Assembly (NCBI RefSeq): GCF_020520425.1 | Contig: NC_079492.1 | Span: 138,698,361 to 138,762,360, forward strand | Reading direction: 5' to 3' | Source of the DNA: Spinacia oleracea | Lineage: Eukaryota > Streptophyta > Magnoliopsida > Caryophyllales > Amaranthaceae | DNA length: 64,000 bases | In this document: piece by piece, positions 22,130 through 33,205 of the stretch | Numbering within the stretch: position 1 is the first letter of the stretch | How the letters are laid out: each line of letters starts with the position of its first letter | The notes under the pieces: model-generated | Databases searched by the model: none | Told to the model about the DNA's origin: nothing | What the model saw: only the letters and a program-made list of their open reading frames with translations | Made by a program: the position numbers and the translations under genes

Positions 22130-23137
22130 AGTGGGAGATCGATTTAATTAAATGTATATAGTACGCAGTCTATGTGATGTTCGGTTTAGATAAGCCAAAT
22201 TCTTTCTAATCTCAATATCTCATCCAAACAAAAATTCGGTTTTTGAAATATTAACTCCATTCTGATCGATTTGAATTTCTATCAAATTTAATACATCAAC
22301 CACAAACGAACGAGAAATGATTTGTCCTACAAAGCTATTGAAGGATTGGTAAATTTTACAGATAAATTAAACATGAATTGTTGAGCAAACGCAAATTCTC
22401 TGTTTCCTAATTCGAAAAACTGATTAATGGAGTATCACAATTATTCAAATTACGAAGTAGATGATATAAGACAATGAGTTTAGGCCTTTAGGAGAGAAAT
22501 GGAGAGATGAATTGCGTAGGTGGTGGGAATAAAATGGAGGAATTTTATTCATTATCTTTATTTATTTATTTTGTTAATAACCCCATCTAACAGGTTTAAA
22601 GTCCACTATATGGATGAACAAGATCAGTCATTTTATTGAACGGTTGAGATTCAATAAATTACAATGGCTACCATTTTATTGTAGCTATTGTAAAACTATC
22701 CTTAAATCATACGTAGCCTATATCGACATACCGTGTGTATGTGAGAGCAATTGCGACTTCACTAAGCTCTTTTTTTTTTTAATTGCGACATTACCAAGTT
22801 AGTGTTAACTTTTTTTAAAAAAAATTAAATTTTTTATATTATACAGTACATCTGTACATGCACTCCATTGACTTTGGGAGATTGAAACTTGAGAGTACAG
22901 ATTGCATTATTACTGGCTTTTAAAAATAAAATAAAATATATAATCATAGATTATATTGTAATGTATTAATAATGCATGCAAAACGTTGAGTTTTATAATT
23001 ATAGCTATTTGTATATGGTAATACCTAATTATAACGTAGTACTTGTGAATTTTTGATTGGTGGACAGGCAAAATTATAATATACTAGTACTACGTACGAA
23101 GTAATATTATATTGGGGCTGGTCCGAAGGCAAAGTAG
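22130..23137. other. Non-coding sequence upstream of the knottin gene
   Basis: Apart from the right arm of the possible 2-kb element, no repeat or gene is seen. It includes the presumed knottin promoter. Confidence 0.4.
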
Positions 23138-23145
23138 TATAAAAA
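23138..23145 (+). promoter_or_regulatory. TATA box of knottin gene
   Basis: TATAAAAA lies 120 bases before the ATG. A start near 23168-23175 would give a leader of about 85 bases, A-rich before the ATG. Confidence 0.6.
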
Positions 23146-23257
23146 GAGGGTCTGGGCAAGTAGAATGATGCACATCGATCTACACAACATAAATCATAAG
23201 AATTATTATTTCTTGAAGATCGAAAAAAGAAAACCTAGAAATAATTCGATCAATATC

Positions 23258-24201
23258 ATGGAGGGCAAGCGGGTTTCTTACCAGAAAAACATAGCAACAG
23301 CACTCCTCATCTTTGCAATGGGTAAGTAATTATACATATTGCATTTTTCTTCATTTTTCACTAAGTATATATTAAAATTGCCGTAGCCATTTTTATTTAT
23401 CAATATATATTCAATATTAATGCATTATTATTTGTCAGTTTCAATTCAATATACTACCGTACCAAGCTAATAGCTACGGAGTATATATGCATTACTCCCT
23501 CTGTCCCTTAATACTCGCACCGTTTTGACTTTTTGCACTATTCACATAATTCACTTTGACCTTATTTTATTTCTAGTATATGAAAAATAAATGTTAGTGT
23601 ATAATATATTGTTGGCTTCATCTTAATATATATTTTCAAAATATTAACATTTTATAAGTTTTTATAATATGTAGTTAAAGATATTGGTGGTCAAAGTTGT
23701 GCATTGGCATGCGTGTCCAGTCAAAACGGTGCGAGTATTAAGGGACGGAGGGAGTAGTACTTAATTACGGAAGCTGATACGTACATATACCCTCTGGGTA
23801 TGGACTAGTGTCATACCCTGTGCTCCTATTGGTTGTTTTCACAAAAGCAACCCCACATGTGATTTAAATTTAAATCTAAAATAGCAACCCCACATAGAAT
23901 TGTTCAATCTAAACTAATCACAACACAGGGTATGACACTATTTCATACCCAAGGGATATATGTAGCCTTTTTGCTTAATTAAGTATGTAACGTCTGTACG
24001 TACTTGTGCGGAATCTAGTTGTTAAATTAATGTTGTAACCACTTTCATGATGAATCTGCAGTGCAACTGATGTTCGTTGGTAAAGCACAAGGTTGTGGTC
24101 TTGCTGGGAACGGCTGTGGTTTATTTGACTGGTGTTGTAATGGTTTTATTTGTTCCAATTCAGTTACAGGAGGTGTTTGTCAAACAAGTAAGTCTGATTA
24201 G
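23258..24201 (+). CDS. Secreted six-cysteine knottin-type antimicrobial peptide precursor
   Basis: CDS join(23258..23321, 24062..24201), 67 residues. Residues 1-31 form a signal peptide: a basic start (MEGKRVSYQK), a hydrophobic core ATALLIFAMVQLMFVG, then KAQ. The mature part, from about Gly32, has Cys at 33, 40, 46, 47, 52 and 61, spacing C-X6-C-X5-CC-X4-C-X8-C. This fits an inhibitor cystine knot and resembles Caryophyllales peptides such as Mj-AMP and PAFP-S (known from memory). Those are secreted antifungal peptides acting on membranes. Splice sites are g|gtaagt and ctgcag|tg, splitting a Val codon inside the signal peptide. The 740-bp intron carries two MITEs. The usual Tyr/Pro-rich loop before CC is absent, so target range is uncertain. 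Confidence 0.85.
23495..23754. mobile_element. Stowaway MITE in knottin intron
   Basis: Ends ctccctctgtcccttaatac and gtattaagggacggagggag with TA on both sides; 260 bp. Shares ends with 11533-11858 and body with 7575-7834. Confidence 0.9.
23782..23964. mobile_element. MITE in knottin intron with 41-bp inverted ends
   Basis: Left tacatataccctctgggtat and reversed right tacatatatcccttgggtat pair over about 41 bp, ending in gtgtcataccctgtg. The body repeats gcaaccccacat twice. The superfamily is unclear. Confidence 0.75.
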
Positions 24202-24390
24202 ATTGGTTTAGCTATATTTATCGATTCAGATAATATATTGACGATCTTCAATTCATATAACCTAACTTTTTTTTTTCCCGACCACTTGCTCATAAGGTAA
24301 AAATACATGACCAAAGAATTGACTTTAACGTGGTCACTCATAAAACTACAAAATACCAAGCTATGTCTTAACATAAAGGAAATTATTATA

Positions 24391-24540
24391 CCTTCCAACC
24401 AAAAGGTTGGGAGTCCAATTCCCCACTAGGGGCACTTTGAGGGAGACCGTTAACCCGAGCGATTTGACCTGGCCTGAAAAGTGGTAGAACACTTCATCTT
24501 CCGGCCTATTTACAACAATATTATTGTGCAGGCTAGACGG
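24391..24540 (+). mobile_element. Possible tRNA-derived SINE fragment
   Basis: aaaggttgggagtccaattc resembles a tRNA B box in a SINE head (ggttcgaatcc type), followed by a G/C-richer body unlike its surroundings. No A box or tail is clear. Confidence 0.3.
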
Positions 24541-24551
24541 TTTATAAATAA

Positions 24552-24582
24552 CTAGTATTTTATGCACGCGATGCGTGCGTGC
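24552..24582 (-). repeat. Helitron 3' terminus: hairpin plus CTAG
   Basis: On the minus strand a 6-bp stem (gcacgc, loop atc, gcgtgc) is followed by ten A/T-rich bases and CTAG. Such hairpins act as the rolling-circle stop signal in Helitrons. Confidence 0.8.
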
Positions 24583-24778
24583 ATTTTAGAAACTTTATTG
24601 TGCCTATTATTTCATGCACATCATTCGCAAAGTCCATATTTTGCGACATTGAGGTCATACAATACTCGTAGCCTTACATGACGAATTTAAAGCTATTAAA
24701 AAAATGTAACATTATTTTGATACAACTAACATATCCCATTGGAAAACCAAAATTGAAGTACATACAAAATAGTAATTA

Positions 24779-26805
24779 TCACTTTCTTTTTTTGCTCGCA
24801 ATATATTTGTTTAACCACATGCACTCCTCCGCCCAATCGATATGCAACACATATCCAACCGTATACGAATGTTCAGGATTAAAAGCTTCAATTGGTGGAT
24901 GTAGCACCCATGAAAAAGCTTTGTTTCCGAAGCATGCAAATACTTTTTCCATCACTCGATTACGTCCATTAGGCTGCATGAACGTTAAAAAATATATTCA
25001 AATGTAAAATCAACATGAGTTAATTTTTTTTAAACAATTATGTTGTTAGAGTATTAGATTGAAACCTGTTGAAGTACTGATTTTATTTCAGTAGCTAAAC
25101 AACCTAAGAGGTGTTGTGCAAGATCGTGTAATATTGTGACTTTCAAATTACCACTTTTATCAAATATGGTAAGTCGAAGAAGCAACCTATAAAACGAAAT
25201 TAAATCAATTTATTAATATAGATAAAAATCAATATATAATGTGTGTTTAAGTATAAAAAAGATTTAGATAATTACCTTGGGATAGTTACAGTGTTGGTGA
25301 GATTGCAGGATTGACATTTTTGTAGTCCTTGAAAAATGACAACCTTTTTAAGACAACGATTGCATGCCTCATATATGATGTTATCAACACTATCAACGCG
25401 ACATGCATATGCAGCAACTCGACAGTATTGAACCTACCAAAAAAAAAAAGCAAAGTTAGACAATTAAGTACATAATATCGTATTTTGTTGACAACACTTA
25501 AACTTCAAGGTTAAAAACGATACCTTTCTCACGCTAGAGAATTGAGATAATCGGATACGGGGAGTGTTAGAAATGTCAATCGAAGACTTTAACGAAAAAG
25601 TCGACGAACGAAACCAATCTCTCCTTATATTTGCCAGTTTTTCCGATTTATACCTATACGTGAAAAAAGTTATGAGCATAATACTTAAGGTTATGTTGTA
25701 CATGTATTTGGCGAAATTGTACATACCATGTAGATAAGGATGTTGTTTTTTCATTAACCGGGTTAACATAAACCCTAGTGTGGTATCCCGTGGAAAGATA
25801 TGTACCTGTTTGTATTTATCAATTAGAAATATTATCACAGGTGGATATATACTTTAAACTACATATTACAAAGACATCATCTACAAAATAATTTAATTTG
25901 GATGATGTACCATAGAAGCTCTTGACATGCAGACCACATGCTACAATGATTGGACAAATGTCAACATGATTAAGATTTTCATCAAGAACGTGCACAAAAT
26001 CATTCCAAAGTGTTAATTTAATAACAGTCCAGCTGCAAGTAGAAATGAAAACAATATTAAGACAAAATATTCGAAATACAGGTAAATTCGATAAGTAATT
26101 AACATTATAATAATTTAGCGGACTTACGTTGTATCCATTATTGCTACGTCTCGCTTGACTGAATCCACACCAATATTCTCAACTGGTGAAACGTATAGGA
26201 CCAATCCCATTGCATCTAAAACATCATCAATGTTTCAATTAATAAACGACATATGCATGATAACTGAATATTGAAAAAAGGCAAACAAAAGTACCATAAA
26301 CTCTATTGGTACAGTCGATGTGACAACTTAATCGGTTCAACTGAACCAAATTATAGTGGAATGAAGGTATGGAAATGTCATCCTCCTCTTCACGTATCAC
26401 ATTTGTTTCTTCTTTAATGATCATCTGTTTCCAATTGGGGACAATTTTGTTTTTCCCTTCAGCAAATATCACTTGTACAGCAAGGAGTATATAAATGAAT
26501 CCCTCTTGAAACCGTCCTACAAACTTTTCAATCGCGGGGCCGAAAATATTGCACTGTATGCCCTCACCCTACAAAAGGAAACACATGCAAAGTTATGATA
26601 TAGTGCAGATTCAATGAAAATTTAAATGAAGCATAAGGTCATTTACCTCAACATCGACAAAAAGCATTTTCCATGTTTGCTTGGTTTTTCCTTTATGGTT
26701 GTAGTTGAAAATATCATAATTGCGAATCAGTCGGGCTCGTACATCATATCGTTGTACCCCGCTAGGATATAAATGCTCAAAAGTTGGATAATGGTACTCT
26801 GTCAT
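24779..26805 (-). CDS. Helitron RPA1-like single-strand DNA-binding protein
   Basis: A multi-exon gene 254 bases downstream of RepHel on the same strand. Clear exons: 26805-26647 (MTEYHYPTFEH ... FVDVE), 26568-26295 (GEGIQCNIFGPAIEKF ... CTNRVY), 26215-26128 (DAMGLVLYVSPVENIGVD) and one starting near 26040 (WTVIKLTLWNDFVHVLDE); these join in frame by normal GT-AG sites. Further exons near 25830-25500, 25435-25280 and 25170-25070 follow, the last ending IKSVLQQ. The final exon at about 24970 gives QPNGRNRVMEKVFACF to the TGA at 24779. OB-fold segments and a CNRC ... CQSC zinc site match RPA1. Such genes accompany RepHel in plant Helitrons and presumably coat displaced single strands. Middle exon borders are not certain, and I saw no clear break. 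Confidence 0.75.
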
Positions 26806-27058
26806 CCTGTAAAGTTAGTTCAGTTCAAAATTAGAATTACATAAACCGAAATTCACAATGTATGAATAGGTATATCACATGAAAAGAAAGCTATGTACAT
26901 GAATACATTTAATTACTCCGATATATAAAATTCACATCTCTCAATTCGTCTGTAGTTATATCATAAAGCAATTATTATTATAAAAACTACTCAATGTGAG
27001 TACAATACCGTTTATTATAAAACTGGGAAATAAAAAACAATACTTTAATTCCGTATCT

Positions 27059-30000
27059 CTAATCATAAGACAACAAAACTTCTTTGTACACAATATTTTT
27101 AGTGAATATGCCTTCACAACCTTGAACCTTTCCCTTTTCTACCACGATCTTTGTCGTGTTCTCAGAAATTCCTCGTGATAATGCCACATATAGCTGGCCG
27201 TGGCTAAATACATGATCGGGGAGGTATATCCCAACATGTGGAATAGTTTGTCCCTGAGACTTGTTGATAGTCAAGGCAAAACTCAACTTCACAGGAAATT
27301 GCTTTCTGACCATCTCGAATGGCAATTTAATATCTTCAGCAGTTTTCAAGGGAATTCTTGGCAAAAACACTCTGTTCCCCCTAGAATGTCCGGTTAATAT
27401 CTCAGCATCAATAAAATTGTCCTTTAATGAATGGCAAAGCAGCCGTGTTCCATTGCAAAGACCATGTTTAGGATCAATATTTCTCAAAAGCATTAAGGGT
27501 ACCCCAGGTTTCAGGGTGAGAGCATGGGGAGGCAATCCCGACGCAGAAATCGAATTCAAAAACTCTTGTTGGTACAAATTTCTCTTATCTTCAGGAACAG
27601 AATCAAACGAATAATACGTTTTTCCTTCTCCGAGAAACTTTTCGACAACCTTATTATTTATTCTATCAGCGTCTTCGTTCAGGGGTGTGATGATCGCCCT
27701 TTCAACTATAAAATTTCCATCACCAACGTGCTCACTTAAACTTGGAAAGATTTGGTCGATCAAAGCCTCGATCGTACTATCTGCCACTGTTGGCATAATC
27801 ATGGCAGTTGGTAACCTTATCATCTGATCTGAAACAGTAGGTTCATTACCGTTCCCAACAGAGAGTAAGAAATTAGCAAAGCCGTTATCATCAATTGATC
27901 TCATATTTTCTCTCAAACGCAAAATACGAATATGTCTCCACATAGGGGACCTGACAAAAGATGCGTCAATCATTTGAGCTCTAGTTCCGTTTCGAACCAC
28001 CGGTAAAACCTGTCTGAAATCACCACCGAACACAATAATTTTCCCCCCAAACGGCAAGTCATTCCCCATTAAATCCTTGAGTGATCGATCAACAGCTTCA
28101 AATTGATATCTGTGTGTCATTGGGGCCTCATCCCATACGATAATGGCAGAATTTTTTAGGAGAATTGCAGTTTTAGAACGTTTGGTAAATGAGCAAGTTG
28201 ATGAGCTGTCTGGATTAAGTGGAAGCTGAAAAGTCGAATGTGATGTTCTTCCCTGGTGCAACAACGTTGCTGCAATTCCAGATGTTGCAGTGGGGATAGC
28301 TATTTCGCCTCTACTCTTTACAGTAGCAAGAAGGGCTCTGTATAAAAATGTTTTCCCGGTTCCCCCAGGACCATCGACGAAGAAAGAACAGCCAGCCTTT
28401 GAAATGACAGCATTCATTATTGTGTCGTATGCAACTTGTTGGTCACTATTGAGAGTGCCAACGCATGCCAAATCCTCATCTGGAACCGGAACAGAAAAGT
28501 ACTCTTCCATGATAGAAGGAAGCTCGTCAATGTCATCAGTACATTCAGGTAAGCTTGGCAACTCCGTGTAGTCAGAAATCCTTTTTCTAAGTGGTCTTAA
28601 TAACCTATCTATGTCTTGCAAAAGTTTGTTAGTGAGGAAAACAGAATTACTTGTTGTGTTTGAGGCTGGATAATCCTCAACCATGTAAGGGAAAAACTCA
28701 TCCCAGAGTACTCGTAATCCAGTTGGTTGACAGTATACCAATATGGTTGCAAATAACCGACGTAATGCAGATGGCATTCGTACTGAACATGCTTCTAAAA
28801 GACATTGACGAATGCTTTCGTCATTTTCGATTAGACCGAGGGCTTCAGCTGCAGCCCTGAATGTAGGGTGTGTGACGCCATTGATCGTTCTTAAATGTTC
28901 GAACGATGTACGCTCCCTCACATGATTGAGTAACATTCTCAAATAAAATCGTTCTCCTTCCGATGGTGAAGCTACATACAATCGACCCATAACTCGTTGT
29001 GTACTTTTTCTCTTCTGCCATTCACGTGAACTCGTTAACCATCTGTAATGCTCAGGAAATTCTCGATAAAGATATTTCCTTGCATTTGGATCGACTGAAT
29101 TCATCTTGAAAAATTCAGTGAGCATCGTCTTAGAGTTTCTTGGGTTCGCTAACACGCTTGAGATTTGCTGGTTCCCTTCGAACCTCACTTGATGCATGTT
29201 TGGCAAATGAACCTGCAAACGATCTACGGCAGGACAGATTCTAGTCATGGGGAATTTGTAAAGTTTCCACATAGCTTCGGGTGCACAAATCCACCGTGCA
29301 TCGACATATTGTGCAATCTCATCTCCGTTATGAACTTCCATTGAAACTCTATCTGAACCCTTATGGATGTACTTATACAGATATTTGACACACTTGATGC
29401 TGCTGCATATCTCAATATTGATGTGACAATCGTACTTTAAGAGCAAAAGTGGATTATATGGGACTACCCACTGATTATCTACACGAACTCGTGAATTCTC
29501 ACGCAACGGTACTGCTGGACGATCTTGTGGACGACGGTAAAGAGGATATGAGTCATTGCCTTGCTTTGTATCATTGGAGAATTCCTTAGGGAATCCTTTC
29601 TTACAACTTCCTTGTTTCATACACGGGGATTTGTGGTTGAGAACACCACATGGGCCATGAATCATGTGTTTAAGAACTGCCTTATACAATTTTGGTTCTT
29701 GTTGTTCATCAGGAATCACTGCTCTCACAATCTTATCAAAGTCATCCGGAGTGGTTAGCTTGTCATTTTGATCAAGAATTAATAACATATGAACATGTGG
29801 AAGACCCCTCTTTTGGAATTCAATCACATATACATAAGCAACAACCGTTCCGAGGACGCCCCTTTCTAGAACATCCTTTTTCAACTCTTCAAGTTTAGCA
29901 TGAAAAACCCGTGTCAGCAGATCTGGACGATCGTTTGGAACTTGTCCGGCCAACAATTCTGATTGTATCTCTGGCCAAGATGGATTGCATGTCATTGTAA

Positions 30001-32080
30001 GAAATATATCGGGCTTGCCGAACTTATGAACCAATGCCATGGCATCTTGATACCTCTGGTGCATACCTCTTGGACTTCCAACGAATGAAGACGGCAGTAT
30101 GGTCCGTCGTCCAACATTTTCTGCAAATAGACATTATATAGACAAACTTTATTGCATGTGAAACAATGTATGAATTATTGAGTATAATCGCTTAACTTAA
30201 ATCAATATGGACCTGTGTTATGCTCTCCAGCATGTAAAGAATCCTCTAAACCCTTGTACAAATCAGCACGTATCTTATCTTGGTTGAGTGCAATCCACCT
30301 CAAATTATTGGCTTGCATTTTCACACAGTTATCGACAACAAATTGTTGCAGTAGACGACCGCCTCTTAAGATTAGAGAATCAAGATGTTGCCGCATCTAT
30401 AACACAAAATACTTGTTTTGGTCATAAAGGTCTAAGTATATGATTTTTAGGATAAGGCTTAAAAAAGAGTTATTAGAAATATGCACCTGAAACATGTATG
30501 CATAGAATTCCCGGCACGTCAACTTTTTACCAGTGGAACTTCGACTGTTTAAATCCCAGCCGTAAGAACCATAAGGGAACAGTAGAGGATACTGCAGTGG
30601 GTCATAATAACCGGCAGTGTCTTTGATATAACTTAGTTGCCCAGTTACTGACTCTACCATGATGTCCCTATCCTTCAAGTTGGAAATGTCATCACCTCCA
30701 ACGACAACTGCTGCTACTTGCGAAGCTGTCGGCATCGAGTATTGATGTTTATTTGTAGGTTGCTCTTTGATGACAAATTTGCAATCACTTAAGTCACTAC
30801 GCTGAGCAAGATGGCGGAGATTGTGGACAAAAGGATTGTGAGCATTCAAAATATTCTTGATTCTGTCGATGACATCGAGGCGTAATGATGAATTCTCTGC
30901 TGCACGATTTTCATTTTCATGCTCAGTATCATAAATGTAGAGTTGAAGAAATCGAGGACGATCTCCTTCGTTCAAAGGTAAGAAACCTCCAATACGATGG
31001 TAAATTGAACCTTGTGCACGGAATGTGTAAACGCCTTGACGTGCATTTGCTAGTTCGTCATCTAAATGAACTCCCATTGAAGTGAATGAAAAGACGTGGT
31101 TGTACTTACGGATGTTTTGCCTAAAATGAGCCCCATATTCCGATTGATCAGAATATAAATCAAGCATATCAGAGGATAATGGAAAATCAGGTAAGTTGAC
31201 CTTCCCACTTAAGCAACATAGTTCAGGAGATTCACAATGGAAAAGTCGTGCTTGGCAATGCGGACATGTTTTCATGGGTGGCAAACTGAATATAGGAACC
31301 CCTTGACTCTCTTGGTAATTTCTTGCACAATTTTTATAACCAGTTCTCCCTACTTTCCAGACCCTTATATCATCAGAAATGGGGTTTGATATGTTGTTGG
31401 TGTCGATTGCACGACTTTCACCGACATTGAATAATATGCCAGGCATGCGTATTTCATTTTCCGCCTCAACAAAGCGCGGCAATTCCCCATCGTCTGAAGT
31501 AGGGTATGGTATACGTGCATTGGTTGTACTGCTCTCGCCAACACAAAAGAATCGATTGGGCATGCCGCTTGAGTTTGATGTTGGGTCTGGGATGGTCACA
31601 GTGGTTGCGCTACTTTCACCGACACTAAAAAACCGATTTTCTAGATTTGCCCGAGTATCGAGTAAACGAAGTTCATCAATAGGTTGCACTGCATTATCAA
31701 ATCATGTTTTTGATTGGTTAGGTAAGTTGTCATGTTTACATACTTAAAATGAATTGATTATGTTCAGATTTCTTACTTTCACGCCTTTCATATCCAGTCG
31801 TGACATTATGGGCACGATTTGTGATGTCTGCCATAGCCCTTCTAACTCCCAAAGTGTTGGGAGTATTGGTAACAATCACAGGCCCTTCCGAACTTGGAGT
31901 TTGAGGTTGGCTTTCAGGAGTACCTATAACATCTGATTGGTTTTCACATGCATAGCTGAGTCGCCTTTTTGCATTTTGACAATCTCTTTGTTCTGGAGTG
32001 AGTGATTTTCTCTGTTGTCTTTTTTTATCCCTCCATATCGACCTTTGATCTTGCATACATTGATCTCCGTTCTCGTCCAT
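27059..32080 (-). CDS. Helitron RepHel: HUH nuclease and PIF1-family helicase
   Basis: CDS complement(join(27059..30120, 30213..30396, 30487..31688, 31777..32080)), 1,583 residues, all three introns GT-AG and in frame. The start is MDENGDQCMQ; exon 1 is basic (RSIWRDKKRQQRKS). A zinc-type region (CPHCQARLFHC ... CC) lies in exon 2. Rep motifs are FLTMTCNPSW (about 603), LPHVHMLL with the HUH pair at 672-674, and YLYKY at 810-814 with two tyrosines four apart, as in active Helitrons. Helicase motifs are GPGGTGKT (1147), WDEAPM (1226), FGGDFRQVLP (1261), then SFALTINKSQGQT (1510) and LYVALSRG near the end. This is the enzyme that nicks, unwinds and moves the element by rolling-circle replication in the nucleus. 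No key residue is missing that I can see. Confidence 0.92.
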
Positions 32081-32488
32081 TATGAAACTCTAAAACTACA
32101 CATTAATTTGGTTACTATAAGTTGTTTGTATTGTAATTTTGTTGCAATATAATAGAGATTGATAAATTAAATATTTTATTTTAATGCATTTTTTTTCCTT
32201 TTTTGCTAAAACGAACGTATAATTTTAAAATAAATTGAATATTTTATTTTGTTTCCTTTCGCTTTTCTGTTTTACTTAAAGGAAAATTTATATTTAAATT
32301 AAATTAAATATTTTATTTGAATGTTTTTTATTCTATGCTTTTCCACTAAAATGAAAGTCAATTTTAAGTAATCAAACATAATTTGTGTGTTTTTTTTATT
32401 TTAATTTTCGTATTAATATTCTTATAATAACTTTAGATGATACTTCTCTCGCCATTTGGTTCCGTTTTTTCGGTTTAGTAAAGCTAAA

Positions 32489-32868
32489 GCCCATTTTATT
32501 CTAAAAGCCCAATCCTTTCTATACTTAAGAACGTAAACCCTATCTGATGTTTGTTGTTATCCGCCGTTCCTCTTTTATGTGGAACCTATTTTCATTTGTC
32601 TCCTTACTTTCTCTCTCTCCTTCCTCTCTCAAACGATCTCCTTCCTAGATCTCCTTCCTCTCTCAAACGTTCCTCTCTCATCGTTTATCAGATCTCCTTC
32701 CTCTCTCAAACGATCTCCTTCCTCTCTCATCGTTTATCAGATCTCCTTCCTTTCTCTCCTTAAAGAATGGCGATAAACCTCAAATTTGGTGAAAATATGC
32801 GCTCAAATGCCTATCCTTTCAAATTCCGATCAACATATTGCGAAAATACTCAGATCAAGAAATATAAG
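32489..32868 (+). other. Captured host promoter, leader and first exon inside the Helitron
   Basis: Facing away from RepHel: two GCCCA site-II-type motifs (32489-32493, 32507-32511), a telo-box-like aaaccctat (32535-32543), a CT-rich leader, an ATG at 32767 and 34 codons (MAINLKFGENMRSNAYPFKF and on) to an AAG|GTTAAT donor at 32868. Together these look like the 5' end of a housekeeping-type plant gene, as Helitrons often capture. I do not recognise the peptide. No following exon is certain; 35079-35110 (cag|AGGAATGAACTCC) is a possible one. Confidence 0.45.
32610..32760. repeat. CT-rich tandem repeats
   Basis: Units such as ctctctcaaacgatctcctt and tctcatcgtttatcagatct repeat about four times in the leader-like region. 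Confidence 0.8.
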
Positions 32869-33069
32869 GTTAATCTCTCGCCTTACCCTCTCTCATCTTT
32901 TCTAATTTAACTAATTCAACTCAGATTAAGGGTTTTATGTAAATTACGCGCAAGTTTTTTTTTCTGATTGGAATGGGTATTTAGGATTTAATTTAGCGAT
33001 TAATTGTTGATTAACTAACTGATTTTTTTGTTTGCATTTTTTGGTTTGCATGTCGTATCAATGTGGAGG

Positions 33070-33205
33070 GTAAGGTCGCTGGCGTGGCGGTGGAGAAGCG
33101 ATGGCGAGGCGAGGCGAGGCGCGGGGCGAAGCGATGGCGAGGCGCGGGGCGAGGCGATGGCGAGGCGCGGGGCGAGGCGATGGCGAGGCGAGGCGATGGA
33201 CAATG
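33070..33205. repeat. GC-rich minisatellite (gcgaggcg)
   Basis: About 21-bp units of gcgaggcgcggggcgaggcg and gcgatggcgagg, six or so. This is very GC-rich against an AT-rich background. A weaker relative occurs at 33945-34005 after a similar ggtttgcatgt lead-in, so the array and its flank appear duplicated about 870 bp apart. Confidence 0.85.

Larger units (their letters stand above)
20650..22702. mobile_element. Possible 2-kb TIR element containing two smaller transposons
   Basis: The left arm (ggctatataaaaagggtagc ... aaatctcagcc, then aatctcaaccattca) pairs imperfectly with the reverse of the right arm (agctacaataaaatggtagc ... gaatctcaaccgttcaa, 22636-22702). If real, this is a non-autonomous DNA element of about 2 kb into which the foldback element and a Helitron inserted. 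No target duplication was found. Confidence 0.4.

Noticed and set aside
28290-28571. Plus-strand open frames across 27.2-31.7 kb
   Set aside because: They are antisense to the well-supported RepHel exons.
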